In this document: one piece after another, positions 1-9,095 of the stretch
Position numbering within the stretch: position 1 is the first letter of the stretch
Layout: the number at the start of each line of letters is the position of its first letter
Source: CAZLMW01 sp964560875
GTDB taxonomy: Bacteria > Myxococcota_A > UBA9042
Reading direction: 5' to 3'
Length of the DNA: 62,594 nucleotides
Assembly (NCBI GenBank): GCA_964560875.1
Contig: CAZLMW010000039.1
Location: forward strand, 1 to 62,594
Program-made: the position numbers and the translations under genes
The notes under the pieces: model-generated
What the model saw: the letters and a program-made list of their open reading frames with translations, nothing else
The model's database searches: none
Told to the model about the DNA's origin: nothing

Positions 1-1
1 A

Positions 2-52
2 TTGCCGATGAGTGCGGCGACGCTCACGTCCGAACAACTCCGATCCGATCTG
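2..52. repeat. left copy of 51-bp terminal inverted repeat
   Basis: These 51 bases, beginning TTGCCGATGAGTGCGG, are the exact reverse complement of the last 51 bases of the window. The match stops at base 53. The simplest reading is a contig that ends on both sides in the same repeated sequence, in opposite orientations. The rest of bases 1-108 holds nothing else I can support. Confidence 0.9.
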
Positions 53-108
53 GATGTCCACGCGCTTCGGTTGCCCAGATCACGGCTGCCGGGATACCGT
101 TGTGATCC

Positions 109-1137
109 GTGACACAGACCCTGCCGATGATGCCACCGAGGGTTTTGCGCGCGCGCGCCGCTTTTGGCGTCCTCGTCGCCGCTTCCATTGGCGCGATTTG
201 CGCCCTCTCCGCCAGCGACGCCACGGCTTTACCGCCGCCGACCGAAATCGACGCCCCGATCGGCGGTGGCCGACCTGTCGTGCGCGGCGAAAAGCCACCC
301 GAGCCGGGCAAAGAGCTGGGCAAGCGACGCGTCAAGACCGCACCCGCGCCCACGGCAACCGACCCCGGCGATCGCGCCTCGAAAACGCCCACGCCCGCTG
401 CCGGCGATCCCGCGACGAAAAAGCCCAAACCGCCGCCGGTAGAGCCCAAGCCTGTCGCAAAAACGAAACCGCCGGTCGCCAAACCCGCGCCGACGCCGGT
501 CGTTCGCAAGCCCGTCGCTACCGTGTCGCGCCGCCCGCGCCGTCGTGCCCGCCGCGTGCACGCCAAGACGATCCTGGTCTTCCTTGGTGGCGGCCGCTTG
601 TCTGTTCCCCGCTCGGTCGTGACGCTCGCCAGCGGCTTTGACACCACCCCCGATCTCGTCGCAACCGCGGTCGATATCGCCGTGATGCGTCCGGCCGCAC
701 CCGGCCATTTCTATGGCGCGCGCATCGGTATCGCGTCACCTCAAGTTCCCGCCGCCAACTGGTACAACGCCGACGGCAGCGGCACCCCGCTGTGGCACAA
801 CATCGACCTCACGTTCATCGACCTGGCCTTCGAGTACGCCTACAGGCGCCCGATCATCGGACCGGTCGGTCTGCTCCTGCGGTTTGGCATCGGCGTGAAC
901 ATCGCTGCCGGCGACGTCGAGCGCGTCGAAGTTCTGCCCACATGCTCCGCGCCGGCGCAACGCTGTCCTCACTGGCCGGAAGTTGGCCGACACTCGGGGA
1001 TGCCGTCACCCATCTGGCCGTCGTTGCGAGCGACCGGTGGCCTCTTCGCCAACCTCGGCGACAACCTTGGTCTACACGTCGAAGGCGGCGTTCGCGATGC
1101 CGTCTACGTCGGCGCCGGCCTGTCTTTCCGCCAGTAA
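109..1137 (+). CDS. secreted proline-rich protein with possible C-terminal beta-barrel
   Basis: A 342-residue protein if it starts at GTG 109; ATG codons at 127 and 130 are in frame and place the signal peptide closer to the N-terminus. A hydrophobic stretch (about residues 16-38) ends in an alanine-rich region that could be cleaved. Residues 40-150 are rich in Pro, Lys and Ala, like a periplasm-spanning or cell-wall-interacting linker. The rest has alternating hydrophobic strands and ends in Phe-Arg-Gln, which is compatible with a small outer-membrane barrel. I recognise no family. No clear ribosome binding site decides the start. Confidence 0.6.
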   Translation: MTQTLPMMPPRVLRARAAFGVLVAASIGAICALSASDATALPPPTEIDAPIGGGRPVVRGEKPPEPGKELGKRRVKTAPAPTATDPGDRASKTPTPAAGDPATKKPKPPPVEPKPVAKTKPPVAKPAPTPVVRKPVATVSRRPRRRARRVHAKTILVFLGGGRLSVPRSVVTLASGFDTTPDLVATAVDIAVMRPAAPGHFYGARIGIASPQVPAANWYNADGSGTPLWHNIDLTFIDLAFEYAYRRPIIGPVGLLLRFGIGVNIAAGDVERVEVLPTCSAPAQRCPHWPEVGRHSGMPSPIWPSLRATGGLFANLGDNLGLHVEGGVRDAVYVGAGLSFRQ

Positions 1138-1140
1138 CGC

Positions 1141-1408
1141 TCCGAGTTCTAAACAGCGAAAAACCGGCTTCTTGGATCCGGCGGGGTAAACGTCGTACGT
1201 ATGCTCGTAGCGGGCCCGCCGCGTCTGCCCGAGCCGCGTCAAACCGGTCCGGCGCATTGCGTCTACGAGCAGTCGCGCGTCCTGTTCGTCCGGCGAAGCG
1301 CACGATCGTAGGCGTGCAACCGCGTTGGATCGCCGAGCAGGTTGGCGTGGTAGGCGATGGACGCGTCCTGTCCGCGCGCCCATGACGAAGCCTCGGGCTG
1401 GCTCATCC
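1141..1408 (-). pseudogene. possible frameshifted gene remnant
   Basis: This 270-bp gap has no intact gene. On the minus strand two frames read in succession look protein-like: first a stretch containing AYHANLLGDPTRLHAYD, then, after a frame change near 1300, LLVDAMRRTGLTRLG and HTYDVYPAG. This could be a decayed reading frame downstream of the lipoprotein gene or chance in GC-rich DNA. No start codon or ribosome binding site supports expression. Confidence 0.2.
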
Positions 1409-1409
1409 T

Positions 1410-2030
1410 TCAGTTCGGGATGCAGATGCCGGCTTTGTCGGGGAGCGGCGGTCCTTTTTGGCCCTCGACAAGCGTGAAGCACTGCGAATTGGCCGGGCAG
1501 ACCAGCTGATCGGTGTGGCACACGGCGTAGCACTTGTTGTCGACGGCGTCGCAAATCAGCGGTGTCGTGCCCTCACGGCCGCACTCCTGGTTGCCGCTGC
1601 TGCACACCGCGCCGAGCTTCTTGGAGCCGTGGATGCGACAGAACTTCTTCTTCTCGGTCTGGTCGAAGTAGCAGCCCTGTCCGGCGCCGCAACCGGCCCA
1701 GGTGACGAGGTTGCAGTCTTTGAAGATCGGCGCGGTGTCCTGCGGACCGCTGTCGACGCTGCCGCCCGCGTCCTTGGTTCCGCCGGTGTCCTTGGTCGAC
1801 CCCGCGTCGGTCGCGTCGGCGCCGCCGCCGTCACACTTGGTGACCTTCTCAGCGCCGATTTGCTGGCACCAACCGCACACGCAGGCGAATCCGCTCACGC
1901 AGTCGTCGTTGCTGCTGCACGCGTAGTAGGTGTTGGCGTCGTGCACGTCGCGGCTGTCTCCGCATCCGGGCAGGGCGAAGATCATGGCCGCGAGGCCCAG
2001 GATTGTTGTCGAGTAGCGCAGGCAGGCCAT
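1410..2030 (-). CDS. Cys-rich lipoprotein
   Basis: A 206-residue lipoprotein. The N-terminus has a short hydrophobic segment ending in a lipobox (ALPGC, Cys near residue 23), so the mature protein should be lipid-anchored, probably in the outer membrane. Mature residues include a CSSNDDCVSGFACVCGWC cluster of the Dickkopf type, a Gly/Asp/Thr-rich linker, and a second Cys-rich half (GCGAGQGCYFD, CxxGNQEC, VCHTDQLVCPANSQC). The Cys pattern predicts several disulfides. Start 2030 is chosen because GGGAGG lies 8 bases upstream. It follows the TPR gene with a 2-base gap, so the two are co-transcribed. Function unknown. Confidence 0.75.
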   Translation of the reverse strand: MACLRYSTTILGLAAMIFALPGCGDSRDVHDANTYYACSSNDDCVSGFACVCGWCQQIGAEKVTKCDGGGADATDAGSTKDTGGTKDAGGSVDSGPQDTAPIFKDCNLVTWAGCGAGQGCYFDQTEKKKFCRIHGSKKLGAVCSSGNQECGREGTTPLICDAVDNKCYAVCHTDQLVCPANSQCFTLVEGQKGPPLPDKAGICIPN

Positions 2031-2032
2031 GG

Positions 2033-2956
2033 CTAGAACCTCCCGCTGATGGCGAAGACGCCGCCACCGTTTGTCGGACTTGCGCTGACCCGCGCGCTGC
2101 CGCCACCGTCGTCGGAGGTCCACAGCCAAACGGCCACACCGCCAGCGACGAGGCCGCCGAAGATGAGCACGTTCGCGGTCGCCGCTGTCGAGTTGTACGA
2201 ATTGACGATCGATTCCGTCTCTTTTTGCGTGACGCCGCTATAGAACGTTCGGCCATCCATCACTTTGCGCCCTGCGACGAGCCTTTCGTCGAGCTTGTCG
2301 AGCTCGTCGTTACCCGCGTGGATCCCGATTCCGGAGATGAGGGCGACGGCGCCGACGCTGCCGACGATCACCGCGGCCGTCTCGAGCGTCGACCAGCCCC
2401 CGGGGTTGGAGATGCGCTTGAACAGATCGGGCCGATGAACCGCTTTGCGATTGGTCACCTCGGGCGGTGTCACGACCGGCGCCGGCTTGGGCTGAGGCAT
2501 GGGTGGCGGCGGCTTGTTGGCTTGCCGCGCTTTTTCCTCAAGCTCGCGCCGTTGCCGCGCCTCGCGCGCTTGTCGGGCTGCAAGTTGCTTTTCGATGGCG
2601 ACGATGTGGCGCTGGGCCTCGGCGCGACCGGCCCGCGTGTCCGGGTTGTCGTGATTTGCGACGGCGAGATAGAGCCGGAACAGAGGCAGCGCTTCGGCAC
2701 CTCGCCCGTCTCGCTCGTACGCGCGGGCCGCGTTGTAAAGCAGCGTTGGCTCGGGAACCTTGGCGTACGCTTGTTTGAACAGGCGCGCGGCTGCGTCGTA
2801 GCGACCGGCCGCATATTGGCGCTTGGCCTCTGCGGCGATACGCACCGCTTCTTTATCGGCAGCGGAGTCGGCGGCCACCGGCGCGGCGACCAGCATCACG
2901 GCTGCAGCGGACCCACACAACACGGCAACGGCGAGTGTCTTCATCGTCGGCATCAT
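2033..2956 (-). CDS. exported TPR-type protein with membrane segments
   Basis: A 307-residue protein with an N-terminal signal segment (about residues 5-30) and a TPR-like helical repeat: RQYAAGRYDAAARLFKQAY followed by LLYNAARAYERDGRGAEAL. A charged coiled-coil region (about 115-145) and a Pro-rich linker come next, then two hydrophobic segments near residues 190-210 and 260-280. It resembles the myxobacterial tetratricopeptide proteins that sit beside lipoproteins. Start 2956 is preceded by AAAGGGG; ATG 2953 is the next codon. It is the first gene of a two-gene unit with the Cys-rich lipoprotein. Role unknown, probably envelope-related. Confidence 0.65.
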   Translation of the reverse strand: MMPTMKTLAVAVLCGSAAAVMLVAAPVAADSAADKEAVRIAAEAKRQYAAGRYDAAARLFKQAYAKVPEPTLLYNAARAYERDGRGAEALPLFRLYLAVANHDNPDTRAGRAEAQRHIVAIEKQLAARQAREARQRRELEEKARQANKPPPPMPQPKPAPVVTPPEVTNRKAVHRPDLFKRISNPGGWSTLETAAVIVGSVGAVALISGIGIHAGNDELDKLDERLVAGRKVMDGRTFYSGVTQKETESIVNSYNSTAATANVLIFGGLVAGGVAVWLWTSDDGGGSARVSASPTNGGGVFAISGRF

Positions 2957-3001
2957 TTGCCCCTTTCTGAGCGACGTCAACGCTACGCCTTCGCGATCGA
3001 T

Positions 3002-4270
3002 TCATCGCGCCGACAAATCGACATGCCGGTCGCTGTTTGCGGCGCCCTGGGCAGCGTCCCAGGCCTCTGAAAGCGCGACGACCACGCCGTCGAGGTGCAC
3101 GAACGCATCGGCGGTGGCTCGGATCCTCTCCCCGGCGACGAAGAGTCCACCGGCCCGCCCGATTCCGTTGGCGGCCTCGAGCAAGGCATCACAGCGTTTG
3201 TCTCCGGCAAAACCGCGCATCGAGGCGACATCGAACCCGTCGGTGAGCCGCAAACCGGTCAGCAACCGTTCGTGGACGTGCGTATCGACATCGATGGACT
3301 CGGCGAACGCTTCGGGCTCCCTGCCGGCCTTCACATCGGCCATCCAGTCGCGCAACAGCCGATGGTTTCCATAGCGTCGCCCGAGCCTCTCAGTCGTCGT
3401 GGGGCCGCCGGCCAAGCTCTCGAAACCGTGCGCTCCGACGCCGACAGCGAGGTAGGACGCACCGATCCAATACGCCATGTTGTGGCGGCTCTCGTGCCCG
3501 CGGCGGGCGAAGTTGGACACCTCGTAGCGGCGCAAATCGGCGTCGGCGAGCCACCGAGGGAGCGCGTCGAGCATGTCGGCCTGCAGGCCGTCGTCGGGCG
3601 ATTTGGCGAGTCCGCGGGCGACCTGTTCAGCCAACGGTGTCCCGTCTTCGACCGTGAGCGCGTACACGCTTAGGTGTGGCAGGTCGGCGTCGAGGATGAT
3701 GTCCACGTCGTTGCGGAGTGACGCCAGGTCCTGGCCAGGGCCGCCGAGGATGAGGTCGACCGAGGCGCTTGCCAGGCGACCGGACGCCAGCAGGTCGGCG
3801 AGGGTGTCGATGGTGCGGCGGGCGGTGGCTGCGTCATGGACGCGATCGAGGCGGCGCAAGCGTTCATCAGCGAGCGCCTGGACCCCGACACTGAACCGAT
3901 TGACGCCAACATCAAGGTAGCTGCGCAAGTCCGCGGCGTCCGTCACGCCCGGGTTTGCCTCGAGCGTGATCTCTGCTGCGTCGGCGATGCCGCCCCAGTC
4001 GTTGAGCCAATCGAGCACGGCCCCGACCCCGGCGTCGCCCCAAAGAGACGGCGTGCCTCCGCCGAAATAGACCGTTTCGATCCGGCTGCGTGGCCATGTT
4101 CGGGTTCGCAGACGCAGCTCCTCGACGATGGCTTCGGTGTAGGTGTCGCGCGGGATCACGTTGGCGGCGACGGTCGCGAAATCACAGTAGGCGCACCGAT
4201 GCCGGCAAAATGGGAAGTGGATGTAGACCGACAGCCCGTGACCGGCTGCGGTGGCTGGGTTGCCGCTCAT
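3002..4270 (-). CDS. hemW: HemW-like radical SAM protein
   Basis: A 422-residue radical SAM protein of the HemW / oxygen-independent coproporphyrinogen oxidase-like family. The 4Fe-4S site is visible as FPFCRHRCAYCDF (CxxxCxxC) near residue 25. GGGTPS and EANPG follow at the expected positions, with VGVQ, the family substrate-side motif YALTVEDGTPL, and a C-terminal HemN-type domain. HemW proteins bind heme and are thought to insert it into target proteins; true HemN activity is less likely. The start overlaps the stop of the upstream gene by 4 bases (ATGA), which implies translational coupling. Confidence 0.88.
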   Translation of the reverse strand: MSGNPATAAGHGLSVYIHFPFCRHRCAYCDFATVAANVIPRDTYTEAIVEELRLRTRTWPRSRIETVYFGGGTPSLWGDAGVGAVLDWLNDWGGIADAAEITLEANPGVTDAADLRSYLDVGVNRFSVGVQALADERLRRLDRVHDAATARRTIDTLADLLASGRLASASVDLILGGPGQDLASLRNDVDIILDADLPHLSVYALTVEDGTPLAEQVARGLAKSPDDGLQADMLDALPRWLADADLRRYEVSNFARRGHESRHNMAYWIGASYLAVGVGAHGFESLAGGPTTTERLGRRYGNHRLLRDWMADVKAGREPEAFAESIDVDTHVHERLLTGLRLTDGFDVASMRGFAGDKRCDALLEAANGIGRAGGLFVAGERIRATADAFVHLDGVVVALSEAWDAAQGAANSDRHVDLSAR

Positions 4271-5727
4271 CGACGGTACTTGCCGACTTCGGCCGGAAGC
4301 TCCGTGTCGCCCAACCAGGTCACGAGCTGCGGCAAGCGCAGATGACGGGCGCGAACCCGGCCTCGCTTGGGCACATCGAGCAGCGTCACCGTTCGGCTCT
4401 GGCAGTCGTCATGGCCCAGCAGGCGTCGGCAGCCCTTGCCCGTGGCGGCGCCGATTCCAACCGCTTCCACCCCGCCGTAGCGACCATCGAAGGCGACGCC
4501 CGAGGACGCGGAAACGACCGCGCGCGCCTTGTTTCGCAGGGCGTGTTCGTAGAGTCGGTATGCCGAAGGCGCCACCACGTCCGCATCCACCAGGGGCGCG
4601 AGCGGTAAGGTCGTGAGCATCACCAGCGCCGGATAAGCCGACGCCGCTTGCATCGCCTTGATCGTGCGCACCATTTGGCGTTCGTCGATCGCCAGTGAGC
4701 GGCTGTCGTGGGCCACCAGGGCGGCGTTTCCGATGACCGGGATCGATGCGGCGCCGGCGATAAGGCTGCGGACCGCGCGCTCGGGATCGTGAATCACGCG
4801 CAGCGGGCTGGGGATCGTCGGTGCGACGGCGGCTTCCCCGGGGACGTCGCCGGTCGGAGCGTCCAGGTGCAGCATCGGCGTATCGACCTGCTCTTCGACA
4901 GCCTGTCGGCGCGCGTTGGCCGCTGTTTCCGCGTTGCCGGAGACGACGATCGCGGCGATAGGGCCGGCTCTTTTCATGAGCTTGAACGCGGCGGCGAGGG
5001 TTGCGCGATCCGGATCTCCGAGCATAAGCAGACGCGTGCCTCGGGGGCGTGGGATTCTTGCGGCGACCGGTCTGTCTCCGTCCACGGGGACGACGGCCAG
5101 GCGCTCGATCGGCAGCTTGCGCGAGACGACGACCTTGTCTTTGTCGTTGCGCCACGCCTCCAGCGTCACGTGCCGGTCGGCGACGGATTCGGGGAAGATA
5201 TGGGCGACGACTTCGCCTTGTTCGGGATCGCTGCCGTCTTCGAAGTGCCAGACATAGCGAACAAAGGTCTCGTCGTCGCGCGGCTGGGCTCGCAAGGTGA
5301 TGCGCGTGTTATGCCAAACGCGCAGTTGCGGGGGATCGGCGACGATTCGCACCGGGTCGTCGTTAACGTTTGCCTCACCGCCATCTGGGGCGTTTTCAGC
5401 GCGCGCAGCCCCGTCGGCAGCTCCGCCACGAGCGGATAGTCCGTCCGCTTCGTCCGCGGCGTTGCGCTGTCCCGTGGGCCCGGCGTCTGCGTCTTTCAGG
5501 GAATCGTCGACGTCGCTGGCGCGTTCGGTTGCTGCGGGCGCCTGCGCGGCGTCCTTTGCGCGGCTGCCGAAGACCCAGATCGCGAGTCCGGCGGCAACAG
5601 CGGCGACGATCGCGTGCGTGGTGGCCTGTCCAAGCGCCGCGGAACCACGTTTGCTCGGCTCCTCGTTGTCGTCCGTTTGCGCCACTGACAACCCCTGCCG
5701 CCGTTGACCGTGCTTGTGCCGACCCAT
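4267..5727 (-). CDS. membrane-anchored PKD protein with degenerate metallophosphoesterase-like domain
   Basis: About 486 residues. One transmembrane segment lies near residues 30-50 (THAIVAAVAAGLAIWVFG), then an acidic/Ala-rich linker. A PKD-like beta domain follows, with the tell-tale YVWHFEDGSDPEQGEVVAH. The C-terminal half follows the order of a calcineurin-type phosphoesterase: LLMLGDPD, AIVVSGNAE, VIGNAA, ALVMLTTLPL, VVSASSG, FDGRYGGVEAVGIGA. The usual metal-binding His/Asp residues of GDxxD, GNHD, H and GHxH are not there. A catalytically dead domain is my inference. GTG 5685, preceded by AGGGGT, is an alternative start. The gene is coupled to hemW. Confidence 0.6.
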   Translation of the reverse strand: MGRHKHGQRRQGLSVAQTDDNEEPSKRGSAALGQATTHAIVAAVAAGLAIWVFGSRAKDAAQAPAATERASDVDDSLKDADAGPTGQRNAADEADGLSARGGAADGAARAENAPDGGEANVNDDPVRIVADPPQLRVWHNTRITLRAQPRDDETFVRYVWHFEDGSDPEQGEVVAHIFPESVADRHVTLEAWRNDKDKVVVSRKLPIERLAVVPVDGDRPVAARIPRPRGTRLLMLGDPDRATLAAAFKLMKRAGPIAAIVVSGNAETAANARRQAVEEQVDTPMLHLDAPTGDVPGEAAVAPTIPSPLRVIHDPERAVRSLIAGAASIPVIGNAALVAHDSRSLAIDERQMVRTIKAMQAASAYPALVMLTTLPLAPLVDADVVAPSAYRLYEHALRNKARAVVSASSGVAFDGRYGGVEAVGIGAATGKGCRRLLGHDDCQSRTVTLLDVPKRGRVRARHLRLPQLVTWLGDTELPAEVGKYRR

Positions 5728-5889
5728 AGTATGGTGGCGCGGTCGTGGCCACAAAAACCGACTGATCACGCATCGATTCCCGGCTTCTGCATGCCAGCTC
5801 TGGCGTGGGTGTCCGGTCCCGGTGCCTGGCCGATGTGTCTTTGCGACACGTCGCGCATCCCATCTCCGACTGCAGAGGTGACCGCCGAC

Positions 5890-7176
5890 ATGAAATCCCG
5901 TTTGCCATCCCCCCGTTCGTCCCGCTCAAAGCCGCTTCGCGTGGCCGTGGTGCTGGTTGTTGCTGCCTGTTTCATCGCGGTCGGTGCGTTCGCCGCCGAC
6001 TCGAAGTGGAAAAAGATCGAAGACGACTGCTGGCCCCTGTTCCGCAAGCCAAAGAAGGCGCCCGAAGCCAAGCTCGAGGCGTGCGCCGACGTGTGGGCGA
6101 CCCATTCGCGCCGCCAGTTCAACTCGGACAGCGAAGACGACCTCGCCAAACGCGCGCTGCGCTACCTCTACGAATCCGGCAGCGATCGTGGCGCATCCAT
6201 CGCGCGCGGCGGCCTGCTCCGCGTCGGCATCAAGGTTGGCGTCCGCAAAGACGGCCCGCGTCGCGGCGCATCCTCCGGCGGCAAAGCCACACGTACCCAC
6301 AAACGCCGCCGCCGCTACAACCCGCCCCCGGCGAGCCGCGGCGACCGCAAAGAAGCCGAAAAGCTGGCCAAGGCCGGCGTGAAGGACCTGACCCGCAAGA
6401 AGTACAAGCCGGGCGTCAAGAAGCTGCAGGCGGCGTCCAAGAAGAACCCGCGGTCCGAGTACGCGTTGTACAACCTCGCCTGTGGTTACGCGCTGCTCAA
6501 ACGCCGCGATCCCGCGGTCGCCGAGCTCCAAAAGCTCGCCGATCTCGCCACCGATGAGTCGCTCGAGCGCCTGATCCGTGCCCGACGGGACGGCGACTTC
6601 AAGCACATCCGCAAGGACGGCCGGTTCAAGAAGGTCACCGGCTACATGAACATCCTCGTGCTCAACACCATCGGCGATGACGGCGAAGAGGCGGTCGAAA
6701 ACATCGAGACGATGCTGCAAAAGCTCGGCCACGCGCGCCCGGAGCTCGAGGAAGAGGACAAGAAGCGCGACGCCCCGCAGATCTTGTTCAAAGAGCACGC
6801 CAAGGCCCAGGTCCCGCTCATCGCCGAGCTGCTCAACCACCCGCGCGTGCGCATCGACCCGCTCAAGGGCAAAAGCCCCTACGACATGATCATCAAGTGG
6901 GGCGCCAAGATCGTGAAGAAGGACGGCAGCCGCAGAGCCGAGAGCCTCGGGCCCGACACCGCCGACAAGAAGCTCAACGCCGCCCGCCGCAAGCAAAACG
7001 AAGTGCTAAGCAAGCCCGAGAAGGCCATCGATCGCGTCGACCACGTCATCTCGACCCCCGACCGCGCCTACAACAAGGTCACCGGCATGGGCAAACGCGC
7101 CGAGAACACGGTCAACAAGGCCGAGGCCACCGGCAAGAAGATCGAGTCGATCGGCGACAAGCTCTCCAGCCTCTAA
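5890..7176 (+). CDS. exported lysine-rich TPR-like protein
   Basis: A 428-residue protein with a signal peptide (hydrophobic residues about 18-38, ending in AFA). The mature part is very rich in Lys and Arg. It includes a helical-repeat segment (EYALYNLACGYALLKRRDPAVAELQKL) typical of TPR folds and a long C-terminal amphipathic helix. Start 5890 is supported by GAGGTGA about 8 bases upstream; longer reading frames to the left have no such signal. No family name is recognised. Divergent from the upstream PKD gene, it starts a plus-strand run that continues to polA. Confidence 0.65.
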   Translation: MKSRLPSPRSSRSKPLRVAVVLVVAACFIAVGAFAADSKWKKIEDDCWPLFRKPKKAPEAKLEACADVWATHSRRQFNSDSEDDLAKRALRYLYESGSDRGASIARGGLLRVGIKVGVRKDGPRRGASSGGKATRTHKRRRRYNPPPASRGDRKEAEKLAKAGVKDLTRKKYKPGVKKLQAASKKNPRSEYALYNLACGYALLKRRDPAVAELQKLADLATDESLERLIRARRDGDFKHIRKDGRFKKVTGYMNILVLNTIGDDGEEAVENIETMLQKLGHARPELEEEDKKRDAPQILFKEHAKAQVPLIAELLNHPRVRIDPLKGKSPYDMIIKWGAKIVKKDGSRRAESLGPDTADKKLNAARRKQNEVLSKPEKAIDRVDHVISTPDRAYNKVTGMGKRAENTVNKAEATGKKIESIGDKLSSL

Positions 7177-7232
7177 GCTCGCCTGACCACACCGGCTGAG
7201 CCGACTACCCCCCGACCCGGAAAAGCACCGCG

Positions 7233-7511
7233 ATGATGTCCGAGCTGCTGCAGATGACCACCGACGAGTGGCTGCTGTTCGCGGTTGCGACGCTGCTGTG
7301 CGTAGGCGGGCTGTTGCTGCCGATGGCGGGCAACCTGCTCGGACGGATGTTCCTCGGGGAAGACCCGGCGGTGAGGAACTGGCGTCAGAAGCTCGCCGAA
7401 CGACGGGCGCTTCGCCGCCAGATGCGCGCCCAGCGTCGCGCCGAAAAGAAACGCAAGAAGGCCGAACGGAAAGCCCGCCGCCTGGCCCGCAAGAAGCCGC
7501 AAGAGGCCTGA
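7233..7511 (+). CDS. small membrane protein with basic tail
   Basis: A 92-residue protein starting at tandem ATG codons. It has one transmembrane helix (LLFAVATLLCVGGLLLPMAG, about residues 14-33), then a tail made almost entirely of Arg, Lys, Ala and Glu that is probably helical and cytoplasmic. The tail could bind nucleic acid or acidic lipids. No family recognised. It lies 45 bases upstream of maf on the same strand. Confidence 0.5.
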   Translation: MMSELLQMTTDEWLLFAVATLLCVGGLLLPMAGNLLGRMFLGEDPAVRNWRQKLAERRALRRQMRAQRRAEKKRKKAERKARRLARKKPQEA

Positions 7512-7556
7512 TCCCCGCGGCAGACCCGACCCACAGACTCCAACGGGAGTGGCGAC

Positions 7557-8228
7557 ATGCCCTCGTCGACCTTGACGCTTGCCTCCGCTTCACCGCGTCG
7601 CAAAGAGCTGCTCGAACGCATCGGCTTTTCGCTGCGTGTCGTGACGACCGACATCGACGAGACACCTCTGCCCGGCGAGATGCCGCTCGACTACACCAAA
7701 CGCCTTGCGCGCGAAAAAGGCCTCGCCGCCATGCGCCGCCTGATGGCCACGGCGTACCCCGATGAGAAGAGCAGACGCGGGTTCGTGACCGGCAACCTGC
7801 CCGCGCGCGGCGCCCAGGATGACCCCGGCCGTTGGATCCTCGGCGCGGACACAGTCGTCGCCATCGATGACGTCCTGCTCGGCAAACCGACCGATGAACA
7901 GGAAGCGCGCGAGATGCTGCATCGCCTGTCCGGCCGCGAACATCGCGTGATCACGGGCTTTGGGCTCTTCGACCTGCGCCGCAACAAAGAAGGCCTGCAG
8001 GCGGTTACGACGTTTGTGCGTTTCAAGCGCCTCTCCCGCAGCGAGATCGATCGCTACATCGGGTTTGGCGAGTCGATGGACAAGGCCGGCGCGTATGCGG
8101 TCCAGGGTGTCGGCGCCTACCTCGTCGAAGAGGTGCGCGGCTCGTACACCAACGTCGTTGGCCTGCCGCTCTGCCAGGTCATCGAGATGATGCAGGAAAT
8201 GGGCGCCTCCGACGTCCTGCCTGTCTGA
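7557..8228 (+). CDS. maf: Maf family nucleoside triphosphate pyrophosphatase
   Basis: A 223-residue Maf/Ham1-fold enzyme that hydrolyses non-canonical or surplus nucleoside triphosphates (dTTP/UTP or modified bases) to monophosphates. The P-loop-like N-terminus LASASPRRKELLERIG is typical, with ILGADTVVAIDD, a GKPTDEQEAREML helix and the C-terminal GVGAYLVEEVRGSYTNVVGLP. About 20 residues are inserted in the middle compared with E. coli YhdE. GGGAGTGG precedes ATG 7557. The following yggS-like gene, 21 bases on, is often found with maf. Confidence 0.9.
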   Translation: MPSSTLTLASASPRRKELLERIGFSLRVVTTDIDETPLPGEMPLDYTKRLAREKGLAAMRRLMATAYPDEKSRRGFVTGNLPARGAQDDPGRWILGADTVVAIDDVLLGKPTDEQEAREMLHRLSGREHRVITGFGLFDLRRNKEGLQAVTTFVRFKRLSRSEIDRYIGFGESMDKAGAYAVQGVGAYLVEEVRGSYTNVVGLPLCQVIEMMQEMGASDVLPV

Positions 8229-8249
8229 ATTGCTGGCGGGAAGGGGCCG

Positions 8250-8978
8250 ATGACGACGATCGCCGACCGGCTCGCCCGTGTGCGATCCGAAATCTACGAC
8301 GCGTGTGTGTGCTGTGGGCGCGATCCCGGCAGTGTGACGCTTGTCGCCGTGTCCAAGGCGCATCCCGCCGCCGCGATTCGACAGGCCTTTGAAGCCGGTC
8401 AGCGCGTCTTTGGCGAATCCTACCCGCTCGAGTTTCGCGACAAATGCGCCGAGCTCGCCGACCTGGCCGTACATTGGCACTTCGTCGGCCATATTCAGCG
8501 CAACAAGATGAAGGTCGTCGCGGGCCGCACCGAACTCGTGCACTCGCTGAGCAACGAGGCCGGCATCGCGGCTTTCGATCGGCGCATCGCAGCGCTGGAT
8601 AAACAGGCGTATGCGATGGAATTCGACCTCGAAAACCACCCGCCAGGCGTCTCGATCGCTGACGTCTTGTTGCAGGTGAACCTCTCGGGCGAGACCACCA
8701 AGCGCGGCTGCACCGAAGCCGAAGTCGACGGACTCGTTGCCCAGATCGCGGCATCGGAGCACCTGAGATTGCGCGGCATGATGACCTTGCCGCCGCCTGA
8801 CGAGCCCGCGCGACCCTATTTCGCTCGTCTACGCGCCCTCCGCGACCGACTCGCTGAGGCCGATCCCGCGATCGACGTTCTCAGCATGGGCATGACCGCC
8901 GATTTCCGCGACGCCATCGCCGAGGGCGCCACACACATCCGCATCGGCACCGCGATCTTCGGGCCGCGAACCCGCTGA
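8250..8978 (+). CDS. YggS/PROSC-type PLP-binding protein
   Basis: A 242-residue single-domain alanine-racemase-fold protein of the PLP-homeostasis family. The Schiff-base Lys lies in LVAVSKAHP. HFVGHIQRNKMK, LLQVNLSGETTKRG, LRGMMTLPPP and SMGMTADFRDAIAEGATHIRIGTAIFG all match the family. It binds pyridoxal phosphate but has no known catalytic role; loss disturbs vitamin B6 and amino-acid pools in other bacteria. Start 8250 follows AAGGGG. It is probably co-transcribed with maf. Confidence 0.9.
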   Translation: MTTIADRLARVRSEIYDACVCCGRDPGSVTLVAVSKAHPAAAIRQAFEAGQRVFGESYPLEFRDKCAELADLAVHWHFVGHIQRNKMKVVAGRTELVHSLSNEAGIAAFDRRIAALDKQAYAMEFDLENHPPGVSIADVLLQVNLSGETTKRGCTEAEVDGLVAQIAASEHLRLRGMMTLPPPDEPARPYFARLRALRDRLAEADPAIDVLSMGMTADFRDAIAEGATHIRIGTAIFGPRTR

Positions 8979-9095
8979 CGGGCGGTCGACCCTTGACCTG
9001 AACCCGGCCACCCTCTATCGATCTGCCGGCACCGCACGTCTTGTCGCTCCGGCGGCTTTCACCCAACGCCTGACCGCAGCCCCAGCCGAGGCCCC

